Source of the DNA: a bacterium
GTDB taxonomy: Bacteria; SAR324; XYD2-FULL-50-16
Length of the DNA stretch: 64,000 bases
Direction of reading: 5' to 3'
Assembly (NCBI GenBank): GCA_018830885.1
Contig: JAHJRI010000189.1
Coordinates: 1-64,000 of the forward strand
Within the stretch, counting starts at the first letter, position 1, and each line of letters opens with the position of its first letter. The notes under the pieces were generated by a model. It was not told the DNA's origin. It made no database searches and worked only from the letters and a program-made list of their open reading frames with translations. Position numbers and translations under genes: made by a program. Positions 53,817 to 63,432 of the stretch are shown here, piece after piece.

Positions 53817-56039
53817 TTAAGTAACAATACTGGACGCATTTGCTGTAATACTCAGTGCCTGAAAGGCACATTTCCCGCAGTATCCTTTGGTCTCGATCAG
53901 ATACTTAATCGTTTCGTTCAGGTGCTCCTGCTCCTTGACATGAATATTGGCAGCGCTGGTGCCACTTTTTATCCAACCCAGCAGTTTCATGTTTTCACTG
54001 GCCTTGAATTCGTTTTCAAAGACATATTTCTTAATGGCACTTTGATAAGAGGGCTCATCCGATAGCAGGACGGCAAAATTGACACTGGCAATGGCATCGC
54101 TCAGTTCTTTTCTGAAAACATCCCGGTCTGGAATCCCCAGGTACTGCTCAATGGCCTGCATGAATTTCTCGTCCGGTTGGACATCCATCTGGGTCACATC
54201 ATGCTTGACTTTGGCACTGTGGGCGTACGCCCGGACATGATCCGCATACTTTTTCCAGGTGGTTTCGATTACCGAATCATCCCTCAGAATGGCACTGTAG
54301 ACATCACTGGCGATCTGACCGAAAATCCAGTTTTTGGCCTGAGGGGTAATTTTTTCCACATAATGACTTAATTTGGTTTTATCCGTCGCAAAAATTTCCT
54401 TTAAGGCGTGCTCCAGCCTTACATAAAGATCCAACGGAGTCACACAGGGGTTTTGCAGGGCAATGGAGGTCAGCATGGCATGATCTCCGGATTCTTCCCG
54501 AAGTTTGTTGACGTTGGCGGCATACTCACTGATCTGAAAATGGTCGGTATACTCGACCACATTCTGGATAAACCGGGGATCCAGTCCGAAAGTTCCCTCT
54601 GAGGGCCTGACGTATTCAAATTCTTCCAGAATCATTTTTGCCATATTATTATCCACCCCACTGTCCGCTCTTCCAGCATAAATCAGGGCTTTTTGCAGCA
54701 GAGAGAGATTTTCATTCTGCTTTGATCCGTAAAGCCTGGACATGACCGCGACAAGACTCAAAAATGCCAGACTGTGGGGCGCAATATGCGCCTGGTGCTT
54801 TTTCTTTTTATTCCATGCCCGGACCTCATTGGAATAGGTAAAGGCATATATCTGCTGTTCCTGTTTATAATCCACAGACAGAGGCATTTCGATGAATGTC
54901 GTCCGCGATCGCAGTGCTTCAAAAGTCGGATTTGACATGAACATGTTGAATTCATGAAAGTTGGTATGCCCGATAATTACCCCGTTAAAGGGTATGGGAG
55001 ACTGGCCTTCCGGCTTGAAGAAACGGTCCTGGGTGGCAAACAGCAATTCATACAGAAATTTATCAGACAGTTTCAGAATTTCATGAATTTCGACAAATCC
55101 ATTGGCACCGGCGCACAGTTCCCCCTTGTAGTCATGAACCAATGGGTGGGATTCACTGCCAAAGCGGGGTAATAGACTGTAGTCGATGTTTCCAACCAGT
55201 GAACCAGCCTCCTGGCTCTTCTCATCCCTGGGTGTGTAGGATCCGATCCCGCTTTTAGTCCGGGCATCAAAAATCATCCGTTTCACTTTTAAATAGGGGA
55301 TCAGGTCAGGAAAAGAGAGTCTTTTAGCCCGCAGAAAATCTTTAATCACAAAATCCGTAAAAGGAGAGATCAAGCCATCAATCTTGATGGCAAACTCATT
55401 GTCATAGTGAGGATGGCGTTTCAACCATTTACTGATCGCCTTCTTATCAACGGCCTGCATCAACTCTTCGGTCAGTTTCCCCCGGATCGCCTGTGGAATG
55501 ACCAGCAGGGGAGATTCGAAAAGCGGCGCCTGCAGATAGTAGATATCCTTTTCCTTGAACAGAGCCTTATCTTTCAACCGTTCATCCACTGTCGGGATCA
55601 GAAGAAAATAGGTTTTGCCCTCTTCAGACAGGGAATAACGGTTTAAAGCGATCTTGATACCGTCCATGGATCTGGATTTTGCAGATCCAGGAGGACCGAG
55701 CAGTATCCAGAGTCTTTTGGATGATTCGAGTCCTCGGCTGGCATTGTGAATCTTTTCAATCAGGTTTTCCTTGGCCTTTTGCTGGCCAAACACCACAAAC
55801 GGACCGACCAGATCCTCACTTTCAAAAAACCGATAGGTATGTTTGACCGGTTTTCCCGCACTCATGGCATGCTCCACCCCTTTGGACAGGATCATGTCGT
55901 GCATCAGCTGGGTTGAATTCCTGGAAATCCATGGCTCTTTTTTAACAAGTTCCAAATAATCCTCAAAAGAGATCACCTCTTCAGCCACCTCTTCCTGTTC
56001 CGTTGATTTCTCCATCAGACTGGTTAAGATTTGTTTCAT
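53817..56039 (-). CDS. prkA: PrkA serine protein kinase / AAA+ protein
   Basis: A 740-aa PrkA family protein and first gene of the operon. Residues about 25-100 form the PrkA N-terminal region (YRFFESEDLVGPFVVFGQQK). The AAA+ domain has Walker A GPPGSAKS (115-122), a Walker B-like region preceding FVEIHEILKLSDKFLYELL, HTNFHEFN, and an arginine-finger region FEALRSRTTFIEMP. The C-terminal helical/kinase-like domain ends with YLIETKGYCGKCAF. It is longer than E. coli YeaG (about 644 aa). The ATG is preceded by GGGGCGG. It heads prkA-yeaH-spoVR-prkA2, all leftward. Confidence 0.93.
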   Translation of the reverse strand: MKQILTSLMEKSTEQEEVAEEVISFEDYLELVKKEPWISRNSTQLMHDMILSKGVEHAMSAGKPVKHTYRFFESEDLVGPFVVFGQQKAKENLIEKIHNASRGLESSKRLWILLGPPGSAKSRSMDGIKIALNRYSLSEEGKTYFLLIPTVDERLKDKALFKEKDIYYLQAPLFESPLLVIPQAIRGKLTEELMQAVDKKAISKWLKRHPHYDNEFAIKIDGLISPFTDFVIKDFLRAKRLSFPDLIPYLKVKRMIFDARTKSGIGSYTPRDEKSQEAGSLVGNIDYSLLPRFGSESHPLVHDYKGELCAGANGFVEIHEILKLSDKFLYELLFATQDRFFKPEGQSPIPFNGVIIGHTNFHEFNMFMSNPTFEALRSRTTFIEMPLSVDYKQEQQIYAFTYSNEVRAWNKKKKHQAHIAPHSLAFLSLVAVMSRLYGSKQNENLSLLQKALIYAGRADSGVDNNMAKMILEEFEYVRPSEGTFGLDPRFIQNVVEYTDHFQISEYAANVNKLREESGDHAMLTSIALQNPCVTPLDLYVRLEHALKEIFATDKTKLSHYVEKITPQAKNWIFGQIASDVYSAILRDDSVIETTWKKYADHVRAYAHSAKVKHDVTQMDVQPDEKFMQAIEQYLGIPDRDVFRKELSDAIASVNFAVLLSDEPSYQSAIKKYVFENEFKASENMKLLGWIKSGTSAANIHVKEQEHLNETIKYLIETKGYCGKCAFQALSITANASSIVT

Positions 56040-56742
56040 AGCCGCCCCATTTTAGCAATTTTACTTTAAGTTGGTTTAAAGCCAAGCATCCACCGGAAAG
56101 CCTCGAAGTGACTTTATCTTCCCTTTCCTGACTATAAAACTGTAACAGGCTAGCAATAACCAATTCCATTAAACGCTGAGAGAACCCCGAAATTTATTGT
56201 CGCCTAAAGGATATCACAAATCGGCATAGACATAAAGGAAAAAGACAATCTGTAAAAGCGGTACTTCAAAGAAAGAAAGGGAACTACAGAGGATTATGGA
56301 TTTTTTGAGGTTGGCTCATTGCCAGGCAAGGAGGTTGCATTCTTATTTTCATCTTTCATGCAATAAGAAAAATAAGAAATGGAAAGACCATGGAACACAA
56401 ACTTAACTCCTATTTTTGCTACCTGAATCAGGGAGATCCTGTTGTAGTGGAAAAAGAACCGGAAAATTTCAGACAACTCCCATACAACTATACCATGCAC
56501 TGTCCGACTCCGGAGATTGCACAGATGGCGTATCGTACCAATCTCAAGATAATGGAGTGGCGGCTGAAAAAAGCCAGGTGACTGGGTACCAGCAGTCCTT
56601 TCAGATTTCAGATCATCCAAAGGGGGCGTTTACGAATGATGCTTCTGAAAGATACCTTGTGTTTCTCTTTTGTGCCGCACAGAAGAACACAGCTTAAGGA
56701 AGCAGGCAGTTGGTTTTACGGAGAAATGTCAAGAGGTGATTC
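56040..56742. other. Intergenic upstream region of the prkA operon
   Basis: Holds the presumed promoter of the prkA operon; the TTGG...CCAA inverted repeat at about 56072-56086 is the only symmetric element near its start. A 63-codon plus-strand frame at 56390 is listed separately. The rest shows nothing I can support. Confidence 0.4.
56390..56581 (+). CDS. Possible small protein (63 aa)
   Basis: The frame reads like a plausible small soluble protein (MEHKLNSYFCYLNQGDPVVV, then TPEIAQMAYRTNLKIMEWRLKKAR) with a helical, basic C-terminus. GGAAAG 5 nt before the ATG may serve as SD. It is the only rightward gene candidate in this region and has no recognisable domain. It could equally be non-coding. 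Confidence 0.3.
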   Translation: MEHKLNSYFCYLNQGDPVVVEKEPENFRQLPYNYTMHCPTPEIAQMAYRTNLKIMEWRLKKAR

Positions 56743-57471
56743 TTATACGGCAGGTTTGATGGCTCCCAGATAGGCCTGTTGAACCATGTTATCAGATAAC
56801 AGCGCTTTTCCTGTGCCCTCAAGCAACACGGATCCTGTTTCCAGCACATATGCGAAGTTCGAACTCTGGAGTGCCAGTTTTGCATTCTGTTCCACCAGCA
56901 GGATGGTGACCCCCTGCTGATTCAAATCTCTTATAATTTCAAAAATATCCTTTACTATTTTGGGAGCTAATCCCAGGGATGGCTCATCCAGCAGAAGCAG
57001 TCGTGGTTTAGCCATCAGAGCGCGCCCGATTGCCAGCATTTGTTGCTCCCCACCACTGAGTGTGCCCGCAAATTGACCTGCCCGCGCTTTCAAGATCGGA
57101 AAAATATCAAACACCCGCTCCCTTGATTCTTCAACCAGTGTCCGGTTTTTTCGACTTTTGAAGACATAGGCGCCTAAATTCAGATTATCCAGCGTGGAAA
57201 GTGATGCAAACAGCTGTCTTCCTTCCAGTACATGTGAAATTCCCAGGTTGACGATGCTGCTTGGAGACAGGGCAGAAATATCACGTCCGTTGAAGCGGAC
57301 CCCACCTTCAAAATCCCGAATCAACCCCGAAATGGACTTCAACAATGTCGATTTTCCGGCACCGTTTGCCCCAATAATGCTGACAATCTGTCCCGCATCC
57401 ACTTTCAGAGAGATATTATCAAGAGCCTTCAGGTTACCATAGAAGACTCGTATATTCTTTACTTCAAGCAT
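56743..57471 (-). CDS. livF: Branched-chain amino acid ABC transporter ATPase LivF
   Basis: One of the two ATPases of the high-affinity branched-chain amino acid importer. The 242-aa protein has Walker A GANGAGKST, signature LSGGEQQML and Walker B LLLLDEPSLGL, with the LivF-type VLEGRQLF. ATG at 57471 follows GGGAGGAGAG and overlaps the LivG stop by 8 nt. A frame extension to 57501 lies inside livG. Confidence 0.95.
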   Translation of the reverse strand: MLEVKNIRVFYGNLKALDNISLKVDAGQIVSIIGANGAGKSTLLKSISGLIRDFEGGVRFNGRDISALSPSSIVNLGISHVLEGRQLFASLSTLDNLNLGAYVFKSRKNRTLVEESRERVFDIFPILKARAGQFAGTLSGGEQQMLAIGRALMAKPRLLLLDEPSLGLAPKIVKDIFEIIRDLNQQGVTILLVEQNAKLALQSSNFAYVLETGSVLLEGTGKALLSDNMVQQAYLGAIKPAV

Positions 57472-58252
57472 TGTCGATCTCTCCTCCCAGATACGCCTCA
57501 ATCACCTTGGGGTTAGATTGAATCTCTGCCGGGGTTCCTTCAGCGATTTTCTGCCCATGGTTTAAAACCAGAATTTCATCTGAAATATCCATGATCAGCT
57601 TCATATCATGTTCAATCAGCAAAACGGCAATCCCACGCATCTGTATCTGCTCAATGATGCGGGAGACTCTTTTGGTGTCTGATTCATTCAACCCCGCCGC
57701 TGGCTCATCCAGACAGATCAGATCCGGCTGAGTGGCCAAACCCCTTGCGATTTCCATCAACTTCTGGTCCCCCAGGGGAAGGCTGGAAGCTTCTTCATCA
57801 GCCTTATGCTCCAGGCCAATAAACTCCAGGAGTTCCATGGCCTCATCCCGAATACGGACCTCCTCCCGACGTACTTTGGGCAGTTTGAGTCCGCACTCGA
57901 AGAAGTTTGTAAACATGTGATTATGCCTGCCTACCATGACGTTTTCAGCCACTGTCATTTTCTTGAAGGTCTCAACATGTTGAAATGTTCGTGAAATACC
58001 GATCTGGGACACCCGATGGGGGGGAACATGATCCAGGAAATGCCCCTTGAACTTGATAGTCCCCCGATCTGCCTCGATCAAACCGGTTATCACGTTGAGC
58101 AGCGTACTTTTTCCAGCGCCATTGGGCCCGATAATGGCTTTAATGATGCCCGGTCTGAGTTCAAAGCTCACCCCTTTCAGTGCGGCAAGACCTCCAAAAA
58201 TGACATCGACGTCCTTGACACGCAGAATCATCCATGGCTTGAAATTATCCAT
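57464..58252 (-). CDS. livG: Branched-chain amino acid ABC transporter ATPase LivG
   Basis: The second ATPase. The 262-aa protein has Walker A GPNGAGKST, the LivG-type GISRTFQHVETFKKMTV, an atypical signature LPLGDQKLME in place of LSGGQQ, Walker B LICLDEPAAGLN and H-loop LLIEHDM. ATG at 58252 is preferred over an in-frame TTG at 58270. It lies 98 nt after livK. Confidence 0.95.
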   Translation of the reverse strand: MDNFKPWMILRVKDVDVIFGGLAALKGVSFELRPGIIKAIIGPNGAGKSTLLNVITGLIEADRGTIKFKGHFLDHVPPHRVSQIGISRTFQHVETFKKMTVAENVMVGRHNHMFTNFFECGLKLPKVRREEVRIRDEAMELLEFIGLEHKADEEASSLPLGDQKLMEIARGLATQPDLICLDEPAAGLNESDTKRVSRIIEQIQMRGIAVLLIEHDMKLIMDISDEILVLNHGQKIAEGTPAEIQSNPKVIEAYLGGEIDNA

Positions 58253-58350
58253 GAAAGCAACCTTCGACAAGCACTACCATTTTTTTTCTCCTATAGGGCC
58301 CATGCTGATCCGGATGATACGGAACCACCCTCATCCGGTTTTGATTCTCT

Positions 58351-59535
58351 CTATTCGGCCAGTGCCCAGGTTCCGTTCTTAACAACCACCATGTTGTACG
58401 CGGTTTTGTCCAGGCCATTGTGATCATCTGCAGACATATTGAAAACCCCGTGCTGACCAACAAACCCTTTTGTATTTTCAATTTCGTCTCTGATTTTTGC
58501 CTTGTCACCACCGACCTTTTCGATTGCCTTCAGAACCAGGTTCAAAGAGTCCCAGGCATGACCACCAAAGGTTGAGACCGCTTCATTGTATTTTCCCTGG
58601 TACTCATTCAGGTATTCCATGGTGACTGCCTTCTGAGTATGATCGGCAGGCAGCAATCCTGCGATATTAACCGCTCCCAGGGGCACCAGAACGCCCTCAG
58701 CCGTTCCAGCTGCCAGCTCGACATTCTTCAGACTGCCAAACCCCGCACTCTGCACCAGTTTGATATTGACCATTCCCAGATCCTTCCAGTTTCTAACGAC
58801 GGTGACCTGTGTCGGACCCACTGACCAGTTGATGATAGCCTCTGGGCCGAACGATTTGATTTTTGTCAGTTGAACGGTCATATCGGTATCCTTGGGGCCA
58901 TATTTCTCTTCAGCCACAATCTCCAGAGCATATTTGGGTGCCAGACGGATCATCTCCTCCCGGCCGCTTGCGCCATATCCAGTCGTCACCGTCATCAACG
59001 CTATTTTCTTGATACCTTTTGCAACCAGATAGGTGTAGATCATGTCAACCGCCTGACTGTCCGACTGGGCGACCTTGAAGACCCATTTGTAAGGTTTGCC
59101 TGTCTCGTCATTATGCACGATCTTGTAACTCAGCGCACAGGAAACCAGGGGGGTCTCATTTTTTTCGGCCAGGGGAATCACGGCGATCGAGTTTCCGCTG
59201 GTTGAAGGCCCGATTACAGCAAGCACGTTGTCTTTTGTCATCAGTTTTTTAACATGCAGAGAGGCTTTCGTCGCATCCCCTTCAGAGTCCATGACGATCA
59301 ATTCAACCTTTTTCCCGTTAATGCCGCCATTTTTATTGACCCTCTCCACAATCATTTCAGCCGTCTTTTTTTCCGGTTCACCGAGAAATGAGGCCCCCCC
59401 TGTCACCGAAAACACTGCCCCGATTTTATACGTTGCGGCATCGCCATCGGTTTTCTTGTCACAGGAAGAAAGAGCAAACACAGACAACATCACTGCAGCG
59501 ATCAATACCGACATCCTTGCACAAATCTTTTTCAT
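58351..59535 (-). CDS. livK: Branched-chain amino acid ABC transporter substrate-binding lipoprotein
   Basis: A periplasmic receptor. The 394-aa precursor has a lipoprotein signal peptide with lipobox LSSC (Cys at about residue 25) and the Leu/Ile/Val-binding fold: IGAVFSVTGGASFLGEPEKK, NKNGGINGKKVELIVMDSEG, and AVIGPSTSGNSIAV. Lipid anchoring is notable since many Gram-negative LivK proteins are soluble. A strong SD (AGGGGGTG) precedes the ATG. It sits between the permease and ATPase genes. The actual ligand could be another amino acid or aromatic acid. Confidence 0.93.
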   Translation of the reverse strand: MKKICARMSVLIAAVMLSVFALSSCDKKTDGDAATYKIGAVFSVTGGASFLGEPEKKTAEMIVERVNKNGGINGKKVELIVMDSEGDATKASLHVKKLMTKDNVLAVIGPSTSGNSIAVIPLAEKNETPLVSCALSYKIVHNDETGKPYKWVFKVAQSDSQAVDMIYTYLVAKGIKKIALMTVTTGYGASGREEMIRLAPKYALEIVAEEKYGPKDTDMTVQLTKIKSFGPEAIINWSVGPTQVTVVRNWKDLGMVNIKLVQSAGFGSLKNVELAAGTAEGVLVPLGAVNIAGLLPADHTQKAVTMEYLNEYQGKYNEAVSTFGGHAWDSLNLVLKAIEKVGGDKAKIRDEIENTKGFVGQHGVFNMSADDHNGLDKTAYNMVVVKNGTWALAE

Positions 59536-59645
59536 AGCACCCCCTGAAATTGAATAGATGAAGAATCAAAAGTGTTAAAACAGACAATTAAATCAAACAA
59601 CCGTCCCTCTTCTTACCATCAAGCCCTTTAAAATGATCGATTATG

Positions 59646-60620
59646 CTAGCCCACGAAATATTTTTTTGATACTGATACGAATCGGGTTACCTTCTGCGGC
59701 AGGCTGATCATGCCATCCGGCAAAAAAATGGTAACCAGTAATAATATCATACCGTAGACAAGAATCTCAAACTCTTTGAACATCTCCAACCATTCAAAGC
59801 TCAGAAAAGAGATCAGAACAGCTCCCAGGATCGCGCCCCAGATACTATGCATGCCACCAATGATTATCATCAGCAGCAGTTTGATCGAAAAGGAAAGATC
59901 AAAGGTGCCGGGGCTGATGAAATTGATGAAGTGGGCATACAAACTGCCGGCTATCGAGGCCAGCACAGCTGAATAGATAAATATTTGAATCTTATAAAAC
60001 GAAACATTGACCCCCATGGCGTATGCCCCGGTTTCACTGGTATGTATTGCTCTGAGTGCCCTTCCGAGTCTTGAGTGAATCAGGTTCACCGAAAACAGGA
60101 AAACAGCGACAACAATACTCCAAACCAGGTAGTAATATTTTAACTCAGTATCAAAGGAAAAGCCGAAGAGTGACAATCCTGGAATGCCCCCCATCCCATC
60201 CGGACCACCGGTCACGTTCCCCTCTTCACTAAAAACAATAAAAATGACAATTCCAAAGGCCAGCGTGGCCATTGCCAGATAATGCCCCTTCAATTTCAGG
60301 GCCGGGGTCCCAATCAAAACAGCGATAATAATTGTTGCCACAACACCGACAGCCATGCAGAACCAGGCATTCCAATGGTACTGAACCGTCAGAATACCGG
60401 AGATATAGGCCCCGATTCCAAAAAAGGCAGCATGCCCGAGTGAAATTTGCCCGGCATATCCCATCAGCATGCTGAGACCGATGGTAATCAATGAGTAAAT
60501 ACCTGCAAAAACCAGTACATCAAGATAATGAGCGATGCCAGGAAAAGACTGAATGATCCATGGCGTTATCAGCAGCAGACATACAAACAGGATACGACTT
60601 CTCTTTTTTATCCGAAACAT
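59646..60620 (-). CDS. livM: Branched-chain amino acid ABC transporter permease LivM
   Basis: A membrane-spanning permease with about eight to nine hydrophobic segments in 324 aa. It has the LivM signature MGYAGQISLGHAAFFGIGAY, the coupling region GRALRAIHTSETGAYAMGVN and the C-terminal GGMHSIWGAILGAV. It starts 3 nt after livH. Confidence 0.94.
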   Translation of the reverse strand: MFRIKKRSRILFVCLLLITPWIIQSFPGIAHYLDVLVFAGIYSLITIGLSMLMGYAGQISLGHAAFFGIGAYISGILTVQYHWNAWFCMAVGVVATIIIAVLIGTPALKLKGHYLAMATLAFGIVIFIVFSEEGNVTGGPDGMGGIPGLSLFGFSFDTELKYYYLVWSIVVAVFLFSVNLIHSRLGRALRAIHTSETGAYAMGVNVSFYKIQIFIYSAVLASIAGSLYAHFINFISPGTFDLSFSIKLLLMIIIGGMHSIWGAILGAVLISFLSFEWLEMFKEFEILVYGMILLLVTIFLPDGMISLPQKVTRFVSVSKKYFVG

Positions 60621-60623
60621 GGC

Positions 60624-61526
60624 CTAGAATTTCTTTAACTTGGCCACTGTTGCATTACCAAGCAGCCCTGAGGGTTTAATAAACAGAAGAATCAGCAATA
60701 CGATCAGGGCAAATGCATCTTTATACCCGGAAGAGATGAAACCCGCTCCCATGGATTCAATCAAACCCAAAATCAAACCACCGAGTATAGCACCCGGGAA
60801 ACTGCCCAGTCCGCCAAGAATGACTGCTGCAAAACCCTTAACAGCCAGCATTGCCCCCCGGTCATACTCCATTAACGCGAGTGGTGTCACACCGATACCG
60901 GCAACGGCACCAATCGCAGCACTCAGTGCAAAAGAGAATAAAACCATGTGATTGACATTGATTCCAACCAGTTTTGCCGCCTCCGGATTATCAGCGCATG
61001 CTTTCATGGCTTTTCCGATAATATTTCGCTCAAAAAACAATGTCAGAACCAGCACGATGACAACCAGAAAACCCATGATCCAGAGAGCCTGGGGCAGTAT
61101 GACCGCTCCCAGGAAAGAGATTGGATTCCGCCCGGAAAACGCTGGCAGGTCATAGGGATCCTTGCCCCAAATGAACATGGCCGTTCCTTTCAAAATCATG
61201 GACGCAGCAATTGTTGCGATGATCAGCGTCATGACCGAGGGTTGCCTGATCGGCCGGATTGCCAGCCTGTCGAATAGAACCCCAATGAGAAACACAATCA
61301 GAAGCGTCAAGAAAAAAGCCAGGATCGTCGGAATTGCAAGCGTCACCTGTAAAAATACCATAATCAATCCACCCAGCACGACAAACTCCCCCTGAGCCAG
61401 ATTAATAATTTCAGTGACGTTGTAAATGATATTAAATCCCACTGCAATCATGGCGTAGATACTGCCTACCGTCATCCCGGTAATCAGATACTGAATCAGC
61501 TGACTTATTAAAACCGTGTTATCCAC
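60624..61526 (-). CDS. livH: Branched-chain amino acid ABC transporter permease LivH
   Basis: The partner permease of 300 aa, with GMTVGSIYAMIAVGFNIIYNV at the start of the membrane domain, LAQGEFVVLGG, KAMKACADNPEAAKLVGIN and GGLGSFPGAILGGLILGLIE. The start is GTG at 61526, with no clear SD. It lies 42 nt after the tandem ACT gene, so the two are probably one transcript. Confidence 0.94.
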   Translation of the reverse strand: MDNTVLISQLIQYLITGMTVGSIYAMIAVGFNIIYNVTEIINLAQGEFVVLGGLIMVFLQVTLAIPTILAFFLTLLIVFLIGVLFDRLAIRPIRQPSVMTLIIATIAASMILKGTAMFIWGKDPYDLPAFSGRNPISFLGAVILPQALWIMGFLVVIVLVLTLFFERNIIGKAMKACADNPEAAKLVGINVNHMVLFSFALSAAIGAVAGIGVTPLALMEYDRGAMLAVKGFAAVILGGLGSFPGAILGGLILGLIESMGAGFISSGYKDAFALIVLLILLFIKPSGLLGNATVAKLKKF

Positions 61527-61568
61527 TGCGCGCCCGTTTGAAAGGAATAGATAAAAAATAAAGTGGTA

Positions 61569-62003
61569 TCAGGCAAAAAAATCTTTCTCAATGATCTCAA
61601 TTTCTACTTCCTGTAAAGCCTGCAATGCATTTCGAAAATCTTTTTTCCCAACCTTGAATATTAAAACCCCGACATCCTGCTCTTTATATGCATATGTATA
61701 TGAAATATTGATATCCATCTGACTTAGTTTTTTTACTACCGTGTTAAAACTGCCTATCCGATCCTTCATCTTAACGGCAAAGACCTGGTTTTCTCTCACA
61801 GTGAAGCCTGCTGCCGACAATGCGGTCTTCGCCCTTTCTGTGCTCTCCACAATCAGTCTTAAAATTCCAAAATCAGTTGAATCAACGAGCAGAAGTGATT
61901 TAATAGAGATCTCTTCATCTGCCAGAATAGACGTGATCTCAATCAACTCACCTTTCTTGTTTTCCAGAAAAACAGACAACTGTTTTATTGTATACCGCTC
62001 CAT
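61569..62003 (-). CDS. Tandem ACT-domain protein
   Basis: A 144-aa protein made of two ACT domains (about 6-70 and 75-140): QLSVFLENKKGELIEITSIL and FAVKMKDRIGSFNTVVKKL each match the ACT start with a bound-amino-acid loop (N-K-x-G-E, D-R-I-G-S). Such proteins bind amino acids and are often found with paa/acyl-CoA ligase or Liv transporter genes. ATG at 62003 with AAAGG upstream is chosen over TTG at 62018. The regulated target is unknown; position ahead of liv suggests sensing the transported amino acid. Confidence 0.88.
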   Translation of the reverse strand: MERYTIKQLSVFLENKKGELIEITSILADEEISIKSLLLVDSTDFGILRLIVESTERAKTALSAAGFTVRENQVFAVKMKDRIGSFNTVVKKLSQMDINISYTYAYKEQDVGVLIFKVGKKDFRNALQALQEVEIEIIEKDFFA

Positions 62004-62185
62004 TTCAGCCTTTTTCAATTTTAGGAACGCATGGCTCCTTTCGTTTCAAACCCATGCAGGAGTCGTCCAGTTAAAATCGGGCATGACACGACCGGCAGTA
62101 AAATCGTAGTTTGGATGTTAGGACATCCAAACTCAGAAACCGGCTTCTGTTTCTCTGGTCCGGGCGAACACATCCCCGGTGATGC

Positions 62186-63298
62186 TTAAGCCAGTTTCAG
62201 AAGGGCACCGGTCTGAAAATAAGCCTGCAAGTTATCCCATAGACTTTCCGACGATATTCTGTCAAAAATCCGCGCCTTTCCGATTCCTGTTAAACCGATG
62301 AATCGTATGCCTTCATCACTGAATTTTTTATCAACTTCGATAATCCGGATAAACTCATCTCGGGTAACCGGAGGGATCGTTTTCATGATACCCAGCGAAT
62401 ACAAATGATCATGAATAATTCTGAAGTCCGCTTCATCCAAAAAACCCTGCTGAAAGGACCACCAGGCAGCATAGTCCATTCCGATGATCACTGCCTCACC
62501 GTGGAGAAACTGTTTATAATTAGTATGGGTTTCCAGAAAATGGCCAAGGGTGTGACCAAAGTTCAAGATGGCACGCTGACTGGTCTCCTTTTCATCTGCT
62601 TCAACCACGCGAGCCTTGACTTCACAAGATCTGAAGATGGATTCAATGAGCAACTCTTCATCCGATTTCAATTCGTTCAGGTTTTTATGATTGAGAAGCT
62701 GGAATAGATAGGGGTCCCGAATAAAGCCATGCTTGATCAATTCAGCATACCCTGCGATAAACTCTCTTTCAGGCAGTGTTTTAAGGAAATCCACATCGAC
62801 AATTGTCTGAAGCGGTTGTTTAAACGCCCCGATGAGGTTTTTGCCCGCTTTGTGGTTAATACCGGTTTTCCCGCCGATTCCACTGTCAACCTGGGAAAGC
62901 AGTGTTGTTGGTATCTGGATATAGGCTATGCCCCGCATAAAAGCCGAAGCGGCGAATCCGGCAATATCCCCGATGACACCGCCCCCAAAAGCAATGAGAA
63001 TACTCTTTCGATTTGCCTTTTTATCCACAAGAAAATCAAAAATCCGTGATACTGTTTCCAGCGTTTTATACTGTTCTCCATCCGGCAGTATCAAACACTC
63101 AGATTCAAGTTTCTCGGGCAGAAATGTCTGTTCGAATTCGGGGTAGAGCGCATGCAGCGTGCTGTTGGTTACAAGAAAAATCCGCTTTTCAGAATAATTG
63201 AGAAAGTTATCCTTCAGGACGCTGCTTAAAATCTGACTGCCTATTTTCACCTGATAGCGGTAACTGTTGCCAGGCAGGTCGATATGAATTGTTTTCAT
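62186..63298 (-). CDS. aroB: 3-dehydroquinate synthase
   Basis: Converts 3-deoxy-D-arabino-heptulosonate 7-phosphate to 3-dehydroquinate in the shikimate pathway, using NAD and a divalent metal. The 370-aa protein has GGGVIGDIAGFAASAFMRGI, PTTLLSQVDSGIGGKTGINH, ELIKHGFI, and the metal histidines in FGHTLGHFLE and FLHGEAV. SD AAGAG precedes the ATG. It is followed at 182 nt by the tandem ACT gene and preceded by acylphosphatase. Confidence 0.95.
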   Translation of the reverse strand: MKTIHIDLPGNSYRYQVKIGSQILSSVLKDNFLNYSEKRIFLVTNSTLHALYPEFEQTFLPEKLESECLILPDGEQYKTLETVSRIFDFLVDKKANRKSILIAFGGGVIGDIAGFAASAFMRGIAYIQIPTTLLSQVDSGIGGKTGINHKAGKNLIGAFKQPLQTIVDVDFLKTLPEREFIAGYAELIKHGFIRDPYLFQLLNHKNLNELKSDEELLIESIFRSCEVKARVVEADEKETSQRAILNFGHTLGHFLETHTNYKQFLHGEAVIIGMDYAAWWSFQQGFLDEADFRIIHDHLYSLGIMKTIPPVTRDEFIRIIEVDKKFSDEGIRFIGLTGIGKARIFDRISSESLWDNLQAYFQTGALLKLA

Positions 63299-63432
63299 TC
63301 GCTCTTAAGAGTTAGATTGACCGCCAGTCCGACGGACGTTTTGGAACATCGAATGGAAAGTCTTATCCCGCTTGCCTCCCAAAGCAGTATTGCCATGAAA
63401 GGTTACAGGAGACGGATGACTGCCCGCGGGGT

